NCBI GenBank assembly: GCA_942492025.1
Contig: CALODJ010000012.1
Location: forward strand, 1-64,000
Source of the DNA: JABDQW01 sp942492025
GTDB taxonomy: Bacteria; Pseudomonadota; Gammaproteobacteria; SZUA-229
DNA: 64,000 nucleotides
Reading direction: 5' to 3'
This document shows positions 1 through 8,282 of this stretch, one piece after another (position 1 is the first letter of the stretch; each line of letters begins with the position of its first letter). Both the position numbers and the translations under genes were made by a program. The notes beneath the pieces are model-generated. The model was not told the origin of the DNA. It worked only from the letters and a program-made list of their open reading frames with translations, and made no database searches.

Positions 1-26
1 TAAATAAAATCCAAACCTTTATCACA
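1..26. repeat. RIT left terminal inverted repeat
   Basis: These 26 bp are the exact reverse complement of 3400-3425. The core is AAATCCAAACCTTTATCACA. A shorter inverted copy follows at about 58-73. Confidence 0.9.
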
Positions 27-78
27 AATACCAGATATTCAAGGGTTTTTATAAATGAAGGTTTGGATTTATTATTTA

Positions 79-1125
79 CTATTTGATCGGTTTAACACCA
101 CAGAACGCGGCCAGCCCACCTCGTACATTTTTCCATTTTTTCGATACTTTCTTGTCGTTCTCATCCTCAAGAGTAGCAAGGGCTTTTAATTCCTGCTCGA
201 GGGTAATGTCCATATATACCATGGTTGTTTGTAGCTGTTCATGCCCTAAGAGAAATGAAATTTGCACGATATTCATACCGTCTTCCAGCCAATGGGAGGC
301 TTTGGCATGCCTCAGCTGATGAGCATGAAGATCCAGTGGCACCTCATCACACAACTTATACGCGGCTCTCGCATGTTTTTTCAGTTGCTTGTTTACTGCG
401 GCTTGGCTCATTTTTCCATGTAATCCGGTATTCCTTGAATAAAAGACATACGCTTTTTGGTTTGGTGTATCACCATGAAATTCTTTCAGATATTTCTTTA
501 AATGTGACACTGCCTTAGGCAGAAGATACAGTGTTCTTATCTTGGCTCCCTTTCCTATAATGGTGACATTTGGCTTTACCGCGTTCAAATGAAGTTGTTC
601 TAATCTTAATGACAGAATTTCATCGATTCTAGCGGCCGTGCTGTAGATGATAATCATCAGTGCCAGATCCCTTCGCCCTGCTTTTGAGGATAAGTCCGGA
701 ACTGATAATAATGCCTGTACTGCTTTTTTGCTCATCCCCCTTACTTTTTTGCGTACTTCTTTTTTTCGTTGAATCCTTGTTGCATCATCAGAAAGATACA
801 GTTTGAGGATATCCCTGGTCCCTAGGTATTTTAGAAATGTCCTTAAAGATGCTAGCCGGTTGTTACAGGTTTCAGGGCTGTTGTCACGAAATTCCATCAG
901 CCATTGCAGCCATTCCTCGATGATTATCCTGCTAAAACATCCACCACACAGTCGTTCTGCACTGATCCCTTTTTCTGTCTCCAGAAAACCGATGTATAAG
1001 GCCAGTGCATATTTATAGGATGTCAATGTATGGCTGCTGCGGCTTTTCTGAGAAGGGACATATTCATTCAAAAAAGCATTGATATGGCGTGCGATTACAA
1101 CCGACTCACTCGTCGCTTGCTTCAT
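79..1125 (-). CDS. Tyrosine recombinase, third gene of the RIT operon (RitC-like)
   Basis: Phage-integrase-family site-specific recombinase. The C-terminal catalytic domain shows the family residues: Arg in AARIDEIL, the H-x-L-R-H box (HAHQLRHAKASHW) and a terminal LGHEQLQTTMVYMDI motif with the nucleophilic Tyr. An N-terminal SAM-like core-binding region precedes it. The start at 1125 is preferred because GGAGGT lies 6-7 nt upstream; a longer frame to 1290 lacks support and would overlap ritB deeply. It overlaps the ritB end by 20 bp, indicating translational coupling. In RIT elements the three recombinases are thought to act together on the element ends. Confidence 0.85.
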   Translation of the reverse strand: MKQATSESVVIARHINAFLNEYVPSQKSRSSHTLTSYKYALALYIGFLETEKGISAERLCGGCFSRIIIEEWLQWLMEFRDNSPETCNNRLASLRTFLKYLGTRDILKLYLSDDATRIQRKKEVRKKVRGMSKKAVQALLSVPDLSSKAGRRDLALMIIIYSTAARIDEILSLRLEQLHLNAVKPNVTIIGKGAKIRTLYLLPKAVSHLKKYLKEFHGDTPNQKAYVFYSRNTGLHGKMSQAAVNKQLKKHARAAYKLCDEVPLDLHAHQLRHAKASHWLEDGMNIVQISFLLGHEQLQTTMVYMDITLEQELKALATLEDENDKKVSKKWKNVRGGLAAFCGVKPIK

Positions 1126-2077
1126 AATCCACCTCCGGCACAATATTTTCGAAGTCTCCTCCTGTTTTTGCTTCCAGGATTTCAGCCATTTCAGGAACCA
1201 GGGAATAGTAATACCTGGTGCTTTCCAGTGTGCTGTGTCCCATGCTTTTGCTGAGATAAAGCAGCTTTGCGTCAAACCCAAAACCTTCATCTGTCCAACG
1301 GTTAATATTTTCTATGGCATAATGGTGCCTGAGTTCATATGCAGTAGCATGGGAGCTGTTATATTGATGCCACAATTCCCGAAAGTTGGTCTGCACCCAT
1401 TTTCTGGTATGGAATGTGTTACCCCTGGCAGGAAAAAAATAAGCTCTGTGAGCGTATTGCTTCCGTATCGTTGCATCATATCTTTTCAAAAGATCAAGCA
1501 TGGAGTTATGCAACACGACGTAATGTTGGGCATGACCTTTGGAATAGCGGATGTTCACTATCCCATGGTACAAATTGACATCTCCGACCCGCAGCATTCG
1601 CGCCTCATTGGTTCGCATTCCACTGCTGTAAAGAAGACGGAAGAATACAGGAATAGTGATCTTCCTGGCACGCTGTTCGGGAGTGTGGGATACGGAAGGC
1701 AGGCTGTCACAGGCATGGAAGAAATTTCTCAGCCCGACCTCTGTAAAAGTATGAGGAATATACGTGCGCCGTTCTTTCCTTGGAATATCAGGCTCCATTA
1801 CCTCGGTTTTTCCGCGCTTTCTTAAGTATCGTATAAAACTTACAATCACATAGATTCTTGATCGGCATGAGTTGTTGGTTTCGTTGTCGCGCTTCTGGCA
1901 CCACTCATCCACCATTTCCTGGGACAGAAGTACAGTTTCCTGATAGTGTTTTTTGCAGTACCGATCAAACAGCAGGAGGTTTTGCTCATAAGAAGTTTCA
2001 TTCCAATGCCCGGATGCCTTCTGGTAGAAAACATAGGCCTGCAGGTGCGGCGCAAGAAAAGAAGTGAATTTATCCAT
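1106..2077 (-). CDS. Tyrosine recombinase, second gene of the RIT operon (RitB-like)
   Basis: Phage-integrase family, 323 aa. Catalytic landmarks seen are the Arg in SSGMRTNEARML, the box AYELRHHYAIE and the C-terminal MGHSTLESTRYYYSL with the tyrosine. The first His of the usual H-x-x-R box is Tyr here, a substitution that could mark a non-canonical active site. Start ATG at 2077 has an AGGAGGTG ribosome-binding site 7 nt upstream; a TTG at 2083 is too close to it. It overlaps ritA by 8 bp and ritC by 20 bp. Confidence 0.85.
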   Translation of the reverse strand: MDKFTSFLAPHLQAYVFYQKASGHWNETSYEQNLLLFDRYCKKHYQETVLLSQEMVDEWCQKRDNETNNSCRSRIYVIVSFIRYLRKRGKTEVMEPDIPRKERRTYIPHTFTEVGLRNFFHACDSLPSVSHTPEQRARKITIPVFFRLLYSSGMRTNEARMLRVGDVNLYHGIVNIRYSKGHAQHYVVLHNSMLDLLKRYDATIRKQYAHRAYFFPARGNTFHTRKWVQTNFRELWHQYNSSHATAYELRHHYAIENINRWTDEGFGFDAKLLYLSKSMGHSTLESTRYYYSLVPEMAEILEAKTGGDFENIVPEVDYEASDE

Positions 2078-3305
2078 GAGCAAACACCTCCTTAGACACA
2101 GGAAAACGTTCTATGCTGATAGCGCATTCCTTCAAATGCGGAAAATCTGCACTTAGATAGGGCTCAAGGGAATTAGGCGCAGAGTGACCCAGTGTTCTAC
2201 TAATCACAGGCTGAGGTACTCCATTTCCCAAAAGTGCCGTGGCAAGGTGATGGCGAAAGATATGAAAGCCTTGCCGGTCGCCTTTGCACTGCCGGATACC
2301 TGCAACTTTCATGATCCGGACTGCCACGTTGCCAATGCTTCTGTTTTTCAGCCGGTCGTACGGCTTATGTTGTGAAACAAAAAGATATTTACTTCGAGTG
2401 TGAGGACGCTCCGACGTCAGATAGTCATAAATGGCATTGCCGACAACAGCTGTTAGAGGGAGCTCTAGTGGGATCTCCGTTTTCTGTTGTCGGATATCAA
2501 TTAGATCCCTGTCCCAGACAATAGCATCCAGTGTCAATCCCGCAATATCGCAGCTACGCATGCCTGTATAAAGCACAAGCATCCCCATTGACTTATCCCG
2601 GAGCGTCAGCTGATTCCTGCCATTGGCCAAGACGTCTTTAACTTTCTGGAATTCCTCCGCTGTAAGGTATTGAATATTTTTGGTGGTTTCTCTTAATGCA
2701 GGAAGAAAAGCCAAAAGTTGAGGACAAGTTTTTGGGTGATCAGAGATACAGGCTTTTAATACGGCAGCAATGTTCTTTTTGTAAGAACAGCTCCTGAGTA
2801 GCGTATCATCCGAGGACATAAATATGGAAAGCACTGCTTCTTCGGTAATTTGATCCAGCCGGTTCATTCCTTTTTGCTGGAGGGATAAGAAAAAAGTGGA
2901 TGCATTATGTGACTCGGTATAAATGGTAGAGGGTTTCTTGCCACGTTTTTCATCCACCTCACAGTAAAAATCGATGATAGATTTAAACTCCGGTGACAGC
3001 AGGGGATAAGCCCCTCTTTCAAAGAGTTCATGCCTGCGTCTCCCATCAGGATACCGACCATGAACATCAAACTGCTCAATGGCGCCAATGATCGTCCGTT
3101 TATGGCGAAGAAAATCAGAGGAATGAGATGCTTTAGTGTAATCCAAATAGATATCTGCATAGCAGGACCATTGCCTTGAATCCACAGCCGCCAGAATTTG
3201 TTCGATTTCTCGTTTGAAGCTGCTAACGTAATTTTTTGAGTAACCGTTGGTTTCCATGTAGGAAATAAGTTTGGGATAGTTGTCTCGTAAGTTCTTTACA
3301 TTCAT
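2070..3305 (-). CDS. Tyrosine recombinase, first gene of the RIT operon (RitA-like)
   Basis: Phage-integrase family, 411 aa, first gene of the three-gene operon. Visible catalytic elements: Arg in TGMRSCDIAGL, HIFRHHLATALL (H-x-x-R-H) and LGHSAPNSLEPYLS containing the nucleophile Tyr. The start at 3305 follows a strong AGGAGGT site at 8-nt spacing; the frame stays open to 3398, but that extension runs into the terminal inverted repeat region and is unlikely to be translated. The promoter should lie between 3306 and 3400, inside the element end. Confidence 0.86.
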   Translation of the reverse strand: MNVKNLRDNYPKLISYMETNGYSKNYVSSFKREIEQILAAVDSRQWSCYADIYLDYTKASHSSDFLRHKRTIIGAIEQFDVHGRYPDGRRRHELFERGAYPLLSPEFKSIIDFYCEVDEKRGKKPSTIYTESHNASTFFLSLQQKGMNRLDQITEEAVLSIFMSSDDTLLRSCSYKKNIAAVLKACISDHPKTCPQLLAFLPALRETTKNIQYLTAEEFQKVKDVLANGRNQLTLRDKSMGMLVLYTGMRSCDIAGLTLDAIVWDRDLIDIRQQKTEIPLELPLTAVVGNAIYDYLTSERPHTRSKYLFVSQHKPYDRLKNRSIGNVAVRIMKVAGIRQCKGDRQGFHIFRHHLATALLGNGVPQPVISRTLGHSAPNSLEPYLSADFPHLKECAISIERFPVSKEVFAHG

Positions 3306-3399
3306 TTTTATGACCTCCTGTTGATTCGGTAAGAAGATCATAAATCGTGTAGATATAATCCAAACCTTTCTTAATAAATGTCCCTCAAAATCAATCATC

Positions 3400-3425
3400 T
3401 GTGATAAAGGTTTGGATTTTATTTA
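3400..3425. repeat. RIT right terminal inverted repeat
   Basis: Perfect reverse complement of bases 1-26. A partial inverted copy lies inside it at about 3355-3370. Confidence 0.9.
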
Positions 3426-3442
3426 GGTTTGGATAACGGAAA

Positions 3443-3462
3443 AAATCCAAACGTTTGGATTT
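3443..3462. repeat. 20-bp perfect palindrome at the RIT junction
   Basis: AAATCCAAACGTTTGGATTT is self-complementary and carries the same TCCAAAC core as the RIT ends, but lies 17 bp outside the right 26-bp repeat, where the interrupted recombinase reading frame resumes. It may belong to the target or to an extended element end that serves as a recombinase core site. Confidence 0.75.
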
Positions 3463-3661
3463 CCTTCGTCACCGATTCGCCACCCACACGCTGGTGAACT
3501 GGTATCGGTTCGATCAGGATCCCGAGCGTCGCCTGCCCCTGTTGTCCGCGTATCTCGGTCATGTTCACATTGCTGATACTCAGTGGTATTTGGAGGGTTC
3601 TCCCGAACTCATGCGCGAAGCGATGTACCGCCTTGAGCGGTGCTGGGAGGACCGACCATGA
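3456..3661 (+). pseudogene. C-terminal fragment of a tyrosine recombinase cut by the RIT element
   Basis: About 68 codons remain. They encode the end of the catalytic domain: DFLRHRFATHTL (H-R box) and LLSAYLGHVHIADTQWYLEG (Tyr nucleophile region). The reading frame begins abruptly at the RIT junction, so the 5' two thirds were displaced or lost. Its stop overlaps the next recombinase start (ATGA), as in recombinase-trio operons. It is therefore the upstream partner of the gene at 3658. Confidence 0.82.
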
Positions 3662-4656
3662 CCACTGCCACCAGCTTGGCTCCCCTGTTGGAGCGTTTCT
3701 TTACACAGCGCCTGATGCTGCAGCGCGAGGCCAGCCCTCACACCATCAGCTCCTATCGAGACACTTTCCGTCAATTCCTGACATTCGCACAACAGCGCTT
3801 GCATCAGCGGCCGTCATACCTGAACATCGAGCAGATCGATGCACCGTTGATCGTGGCATTCTTGGATGAACTTGAGAAGCAGCGAGGCTTAACCGTCCGC
3901 AGTCGTAATTTACGGCTCACCGCCATTCATTCCTTCTTTCGTTACGTGGCCTTCGAACTGCCAGAGCATGCTGCACAGATCCAGAGAGTGCTCGCTATTC
4001 CTAGCAAGCGATTCGCACGCACCTTGGTCAGCTTTCTCAGCCGCTCGGAAGTCGAGGCTTTGCTCGCTGCACCGGATCGCAGCACTTGGTCTGGGCGGCG
4101 CGACCATGCGTTCATGCTGACAGCCGTGCAGACGGGCCTGCGTTTGTCGGAGATGAGCGGGCTCAAACAGGAAGACATCATCTTAGGCGCCGGTGCTCAC
4201 GTGCGGGTCATCGGCAAGGGGCGTAAAGAACGCTGCGTACCCCTGGCCAAATCCACACGCACCGTGTTGAAAGCCTGGCTGCGAGAGCCACAACGCGGCG
4301 ACGAGGGTGTGCTGTTTCCCAGCGCCAGAGGGAAACGGCTCAGTGTCCATGGCGTGCAGTACCTGCTGAACAAGCATCGCATGAGCGCCTCAAAAGTGTG
4401 TCCTTCACTAAAACATAAGCGTGTCACTGTCCATCGCTTGAGGCACACCATGGCCATGGAACTGCTGCAAGCAGGTGTTGACCGCGCTGTGATTGCACTG
4501 TGGCTCGGACATGAATCCGTCGAGACGACGCAGATTTATCTGGAGGCAACACTGGCGATGAAAGAGCAAGCTCTCGCTAAGACGACACCACCGCAGGGCA
4601 AGCCGGGTCGCTATCAACCGGGCGATCGGCTACTGAGTTTCCTCAACAGTCTCTAA
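3658..4656 (+). CDS. Tyrosine recombinase of a second multi-recombinase element
   Basis: Intact 332-aa phage-integrase-family protein. It has an N-terminal SAM-like core-binding domain (about 10-110, RQFLTFAQQRL region) and a catalytic domain with TGLRLSEMSGL (Arg), VHRLRHTMAMELL (H-x-x-R-H) and LGHESVETTQIYLEA (Tyr). Start ATG 3658 has GGGAGG 7 nt upstream and overlaps the stop of the preceding recombinase fragment. It is on the opposite strand from the RIT operon. Downstream, inverted repeats at 4665-4755 appear to be the end of its own element, so it is the surviving member of an older RIT-like unit. Confidence 0.85.
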   Translation: MTTATSLAPLLERFFTQRLMLQREASPHTISSYRDTFRQFLTFAQQRLHQRPSYLNIEQIDAPLIVAFLDELEKQRGLTVRSRNLRLTAIHSFFRYVAFELPEHAAQIQRVLAIPSKRFARTLVSFLSRSEVEALLAAPDRSTWSGRRDHAFMLTAVQTGLRLSEMSGLKQEDIILGAGAHVRVIGKGRKERCVPLAKSTRTVLKAWLREPQRGDEGVLFPSARGKRLSVHGVQYLLNKHRMSASKVCPSLKHKRVTVHRLRHTMAMELLQAGVDRAVIALWLGHESVETTQIYLEATLAMKEQALAKTTPPQGKPGRYQPGDRLLSFLNSL

Positions 4657-4664
4657 CCGGGAAA

Positions 4665-4755
4665 ACTATGTCGGGTACTCCGATCGGTCTCTGCATGACG
4701 TAATCTACAATTTCAGAGCATATCTGCAGAGTTCTTCACGTTACCCGACATAGTC
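4665..4755. repeat. Inverted-repeat end of the second recombinase element
   Basis: ACTATGTCGGGTA at about 4665-4677 is repeated in exact inverted form (TACCCGACATAGT) near 4743-4755. The outer copy coincides with the point where the integrase gene on the other strand loses its normal sequence, so it probably marks the element boundary. The paired inverted motifs mirror the design of the RIT ends at 1-80 and 3355-3425. Confidence 0.7.
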
Positions 4756-5486
4756 AAGAAGGGTACATAGTGACGCAAGATGTGCATCGAAACCCGTTTT
4801 TCTATCTCGGCATCAGCTGCGGCTGATTTACAGACACGATTGAGCTGGCGAGCTGTTAGCGGGTTGACGGGATTTTGTCCGGGAAACAACCAGCCATCCT
4901 CAAGCATCAGTCCCTGGCGATGGGCAAAGCGCCACCACGCCCGCAAGTGTTCAAGCAGTACCGGTGAGAGCATGGCATAACGATCCTTATGACCTTTGCC
5001 CTGTTCAATACGCAGGGTCATGCGGGTGCTGTCAATATCACTGATCTTGAGCGCAACCACTTCACTGACGCGTAAACCGGCACCATAGGCGACCGACAGG
5101 GCTGCCCGGTATTTAGGGTTACCGGCCGCATCAATCAGGCGGGTGACCTCCTCGCGGCTGAGTACAACCGGTAATTTACGCGGTACCGGTACACGGCTCA
5201 TTTTGATAACGGCATCGGCACGGTTTAATGTGGTCACAAAGAAAAACCGCAGTGCGGTAATCGTCGCGTTCAGCGTGATACTCGAGACGCCCCGCTCGAC
5301 CAAATGCAGCTGGAAACGACGTAGATCTTCAGTGCTGGCGGTCGCCGGCGAACGCTTCAGATAAATCGCGAGTTTCTTGACCGCCCGGATATAACCTGAC
5401 TGCGTTTTGGGTGAGAGTTTGCGCAACCGCATGTCTTCGATCATGCGCTGACGTAATCGACTAACCGCTTGAGTGTTCTGTGTCAT
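4713..5486 (-). pseudogene. Tyrosine integrase (type often paired with IS91 transposases), 3' end replaced
   Basis: The N-terminal and central parts are well preserved: LRQRMIEDMRLRKLSPKTQ, then GAGLRVSEVVALKISDID (catalytic Arg). After the His box begins (SMHILRHY) the sequence switches to foreign codons and stops, so the second conserved His and the nucleophilic Tyr are missing. The switch at about 4772 matches the end of the neighbouring recombinase element. Start ATG 5486 has AGGAG 8 nt upstream. This integrase type commonly sits beside an IS91-family transposase; none is present here. The product should be inactive. Confidence 0.75.
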
Positions 5487-5654
5487 GGCTCTGCTCCTAA
5501 TGTGAGATGAGGCACATGCCTCAATACTCATCATAAGAAACAGGCTGGATATTGGTAATCGAGTTGATGACTCGCTTTACCGCGGTAGCGGTTTAGTCCT
5601 CTGGCCGGTTCCTGCTATACAGTCGATTGTCACGACTGTCTTTTTTGGAGAAGA

Positions 5655-5678
5655 AGCTGACGGATAGGCCCGTCAGCT
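5655..5678. terminator. Strong hairpin, possible terminator
   Basis: AGCTGACGG / CCGTCAGCT form a perfect 9-bp stem around a 6-nt loop. There is no long T run after it on either strand, so it could equally be a structure from an IS end. Confidence 0.4.
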
Positions 5679-5690
5679 CCACTTCCTTAG

Positions 5691-5756
5691 CTATACCTCA
5701 GTCTGTTCTGCCAACGCCAGGGCATCATCCACCTCGATGCCCAGGTAACGACCATG
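5691..5756 (-). pseudogene. C-terminal relic of a small tyrosine integrase
   Basis: The minus strand reads HGRYLGIEVDDALALAEQTE-V-stop. This resembles the tail after the nucleophilic Tyr of the ~200-aa integrases ending STVRYLGIEVDDAL. Similar decayed tails occur at 39655, 45541 and 55630. Only the tail remains. Confidence 0.6.
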
Positions 5757-5775
5757 CTTTCAAGCTTTGCGTGCC

Positions 5776-6127
5776 CGAATCAGTCGTCTGAGTTCAATGG
5801 GTATCGGTGGCCGGCCTGCCGTGACTTCCAGCTCCAGAACAGGCGAAAGCCTTGGCGATGTCAGGGCACCAGGTTTTGACGTCTAATCAAAACGAGTGCG
5901 CGTTTCCGATCGATTAGTCCGGACAGCAGCACGCGGGCAACCGGGGACGCGGTATCCGGCCGACGAGGCTTTAGGTTGCGTTTTTGGTAAATGGCTAACT
6001 GTTTACGCAGGAACAGACTCTCGGCGGCGAGTGCGCCACGTGGGTGCATGAGAAGCGAAATAAATCTGGCCAAGTCACACAGCAGGAAAGGCATCGTTCG
6101 CGTATAATCAATGATGGCTAACACCAT
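5776..6127 (-). pseudogene. Relic of an rve-type DDE transposase (N-terminal part)
   Basis: The start and about 85 codons match, at high similarity, the N-terminus of the transposase at 45737-46835 (FLRKQLAIYQKRNLKPRRPD vs FLRKQLAMYQERKLKPRRPD). A further stretch at 5776-5860 matches its continuation in a shifted frame. The catalytic domain is missing. The upstream 100 bp (6080-6205) also matches the region upstream of the 46-kb copy, so this is a deleted IS copy. Confidence 0.75.
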
Positions 6128-6238
6128 GCCATATCAGGTATCGAAGTGGGACGCATTGGAAACTCCGATCTGAGTAGCAATGGAACCGAGTTTTTGCGGA
6201 GGACAGGCTTGCCTTTGAACGGTCACCCGGTCTATGAT

Positions 6239-6261
6239 ACACATAAATATGCAATATGTGT
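6239..6261. promoter_or_regulatory. Probable VapB operator
   Basis: ACACATA and TATGTGT form perfect 7-bp inverted arms separated by 9 bp, 27 nt upstream of the vapB start. Antitoxins of this type usually bind such palindromes to repress their own operon; the assignment rests on position and symmetry. Confidence 0.55.
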
Positions 6262-6287
6262 GTAATTATCCAACTGGATCCGATATC

Positions 6288-6503
6288 ATGAAATCAGACA
6301 ATGTGCGCACCAACATCGTGCTGGACAGCAAGCTGATCGAGGCTGGCCTGAAGGCGACCGGCCTCAAAACCCGTCGTGAGCTGGTGGATTTTGCCTTGCG
6401 TGAACTTCTGCGCCACAAGCAACAAAAGAAGATCCTGGCACTCAAAGGCAAGGTGGCCTGGGAAGGTAATCTTGAGGAGATGCGTACCGGTCGCGGTCAA
6501 TGA
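6288..6503 (+). CDS. vapB: VapB-family antitoxin
   Basis: A 71-aa protein matching the short VapB antitoxins: an N-terminal ribbon-helix-helix-like segment (RTNIVLDSKLIEAGLKATGL, then TRRELVDFALRELL) and a C-terminal toxin-binding tail (GKVAWEGNLEEMR). Start ATG 6288 is chosen because homologous antitoxins begin just before RTNIVLD; an upstream in-frame ATG at 6234 would include the operator palindrome in the coding region. Its stop overlaps the vapC start (ATGA). Confidence 0.88.
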   Translation: MKSDNVRTNIVLDSKLIEAGLKATGLKTRRELVDFALRELLRHKQQKKILALKGKVAWEGNLEEMRTGRGQ

Positions 6504-6895
6504 TTTTGGTCGATACCAGCGTCTGGATCGACTTCTTCGCAGGTCGTGACCTGCCGCATGTCGCCGCGCTGGAGCACTTCATCCTTGAGAACGAAGACCT
6601 GGCTCTGTGCGGTATCATACTGACCGAAATCCTGCAGGGCATAGCCGATGACAAAGCTCACCGGCGTGTCCGCAGCGATCTCAGCCCGCTGATCATGTTG
6701 CCCATGCCGGAGACAGTATTCATCCGTGCAGCCGATATCTATCGAAAACTGCGTAAGGCCGGCATTACTATCCGCAAGTCCAATGACTGCATCATTGCAG
6801 CTACCGCGCTGGAACACCGTTGCCGATTGCTACATAACGACAAGGACTTTTTACCCATTGCTGAATACTGTTCCTTGAAGGTCGTCAAAACCTGA
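6500..6895 (+). CDS. vapC: VapC-family PIN-domain toxin
   Basis: A 131-aa PIN-domain ribonuclease, the usual VapC length. The acidic active-site residues are visible: Asp in ILVDTSVWIDFF, Glu in LTEILQGI, and Asp residues in KSNDCIIAATALEH and LLHNDKDF. VapC toxins cleave tRNA or rRNA when VapB is lost. The 4-bp overlap with vapB indicates translational coupling. The first copy of the structured repeat lies 150 bp downstream. Confidence 0.9.
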   Translation: MILVDTSVWIDFFAGRDLPHVAALEHFILENEDLALCGIILTEILQGIADDKAHRRVRSDLSPLIMLPMPETVFIRAADIYRKLRKAGITIRKSNDCIIAATALEHRCRLLHNDKDFLPIAEYCSLKVVKT

Positions 6896-7045
6896 ACTCA
6901 GGTTATTTTGCGCTGCTACGTTTCATCCGCACAGGCATGTTTTACCTTGCGAATACTGACTTCATTTCGGTGGAGGCTATCCTCGCCGAAAACACGTCGT
7001 GGCTGAAATCAAGAAATGATCGTATGTTGGATACGTGTTTTATTC

Positions 7046-7229
7046 AATAAGCTATTAACTTCGTCGCGCAGTGGGCGGTCGTGTTTATAAGTTACTGAAT
7101 TAAAAAATATTAATTTATAATATTCCGGCTACGAACCAGGTGGTCGCTCAGGTGAGGGCTATACATACAGTCTTCGGCAAATAAAGCGGGTAGCGAGCCC
7201 CCACTACCAATCCTTTCTCTTAAAATCAG
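7046..7229 (+). repeat. Structured dispersed repeat, copy a
   Basis: Same layout as the copies at 31841, 39390, 48370 and 53016: a start near TTCAATAAGC, an AT-rich segment ending in TATTCCGGCTACGAACC, then a hairpin on CTATA..TATAG-like sequence and a final hairpin GGTAG...CTACC. In this copy the last stem reads GGTAG/CTACC with a G-to-A change opposite the former C, so pairing is partly kept. It lies between vapBC and parDE. Confidence 0.7.
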
Positions 7230-7336
7230 TCAATTACGCCAGAATTGACGTGGGATCCTCGGGCTATAGGCCGGAGGGTCCTTTCGTTTGGGGCGGTACG
7301 GAAGGGGGCGCCAGTCTGCGGAGACGGCATCAGTTG

Positions 7337-7531
7337 TCAGTTCGTGTTGCCAGTGCTTTGGTACTGCTCCCGGCGTGTAGTGGCGTCATCCGTTGTGAGA
7401 ATGCCGATGCGCTGCTTTTCGTGCAGCGTTTCCCCATTTAAACCTTCAGTCAAGGCTTCGCGAAATCTCTCAATTGTCTTGGTCACCCTGGCGCGGGAGA
7501 GGCCAGAAGCACGACGATCACGAGTTACAAT
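7337..7531 (-). pseudogene. Unrecognised ORF fragment beside parE
   Basis: The minus strand has a 64-codon open frame with coding-like composition (SRARVTKTIERFREALTEGL, then GETLHEKQRIGILTTDD) and no start codon. It begins immediately after the parE stop. It looks like the C-terminus of a lost gene. I do not recognise the family. Confidence 0.35.
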
Positions 7532-7822
7532 TTAGCCAAGATGTAAGCTTGCTTTCATCTGTTGGTGTAAAATACGCACGACATAAATAAAAGACTTTTT
7601 CTCAATAAAATAGACCGCATGTTCCTGGTAAAGATAACGTCGGTAACCTTTACGTATATCATCGACTTTTTGTGCTAGCGTTTGGGTGTTAGATACTTGT
7701 ACAAGTGTTTCTTCTAGTCCGGATAAATAAGCCTCGGCTTGTAATTGTCCGAAGTTACTTGCGGTGTAGCGATAGATGTTTCGTAAATCCAGTACGGCAT
7801 TATTCGAGAGTCTATAGTTCAT
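7532..7822 (-). CDS. parE: RelE/ParE-superfamily toxin
   Basis: A 96-aa protein with the ParE pattern: N-terminal YRLSNNAVLDLRNIYRYTASNFG (helical hairpin), central GYRRYLYQEHAVYFIEKK strands and C-terminal VVRILHQQMK. ParE toxins poison DNA gyrase; RelE relatives cut mRNA, and sequence alone does not settle which applies. It overlaps the antitoxin gene by 4 bp. Confidence 0.85.
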   Translation of the reverse strand: MNYRLSNNAVLDLRNIYRYTASNFGQLQAEAYLSGLEETLVQVSNTQTLAQKVDDIRKGYRRYLYQEHAVYFIEKKSFIYVVRILHQQMKASLHLG

Positions 7823-8049
7823 TTATTTGATGAGGACTGCTCAGATTGAATAATGTCCTTGATCGACAGTGTTGACTCACCGCTTTTTTCGCCTTCGATC
7901 AGCGCGAGTTTGATTAGCTCGTGGCGGGTAAGATTTTCACGGATAAGATCCCGTAAGTAATCACTCGCATTTGCATAGCGTCCACTTTCTACCTGACTGT
8001 CAATCCAGGCTCTCATTTCATCAGGAATAGAAATATTAAGGGTTGCCAT
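7819..8049 (-). CDS. parD: ParD-family antitoxin
   Basis: A 76-aa ribbon-helix-helix antitoxin: MATLNISIPDEMRAWIDSQV with SGRYANASDYLRDLIREN, the typical ParD N-terminus, and a charged toxin-binding tail. Start ATG 8049 is set by homology; the frame extends to 8229 but that part has no family match. A palindrome at 8091-8109 lies 42 nt upstream. Confidence 0.87.
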   Translation of the reverse strand: MATLNISIPDEMRAWIDSQVESGRYANASDYLRDLIRENLTRHELIKLALIEGEKSGESTLSIKDIIQSEQSSSNK

Positions 8050-8090
8050 AGTTCGTTGCCGTTTTTGATGATAATTTGAATATGGCATAT

Positions 8091-8109
8091 ATTGGCAAAG
8101 TCTGCCAAT
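8091..8109. promoter_or_regulatory. Probable ParD operator
   Basis: ATTGGCA and TGCCAAT are perfect 7-bp inverted arms around 5 bp, just upstream of parD. This fits an autoregulatory site for the ParDE complex. Confidence 0.5.
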
Positions 8110-8282
8110 CATGTCTAATTTTAAAATATTAATACTCGAGTTCTGATTAAGGGAATAAAGGTGGCCCTTAACCACAGGGTGAGGAGAAGGGAAGTGTCCC
8201 CTTTGATCCCGTATGGTGCAAATATTCAAACGAACCGTATATTATTGTTATCCAACAATATTACAGATAATCTTGTTCGGCA

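Larger units (their letters stand above)
1..3425 (-). mobile_element. RIT element (recombinase in trio), complete
   Basis: Three tyrosine-recombinase genes on the minus strand overlap each other by 8 and 20 bp and are enclosed by perfect 26-bp terminal inverted repeats (1-26 and 3400-3425). Just inside each end there is a second, inverted partial copy of the same motif (core TCCAAACC; about 58-73 and 3355-3370), so each end is an imperfect palindrome. This is the architecture described for RIT elements. To the right, the element abuts the interior of another recombinase gene (3456-3661), so it is inserted in a second mobile element. The left flank lies outside the window. All three genes look intact, so the element may be recent. 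Confidence 0.88.
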
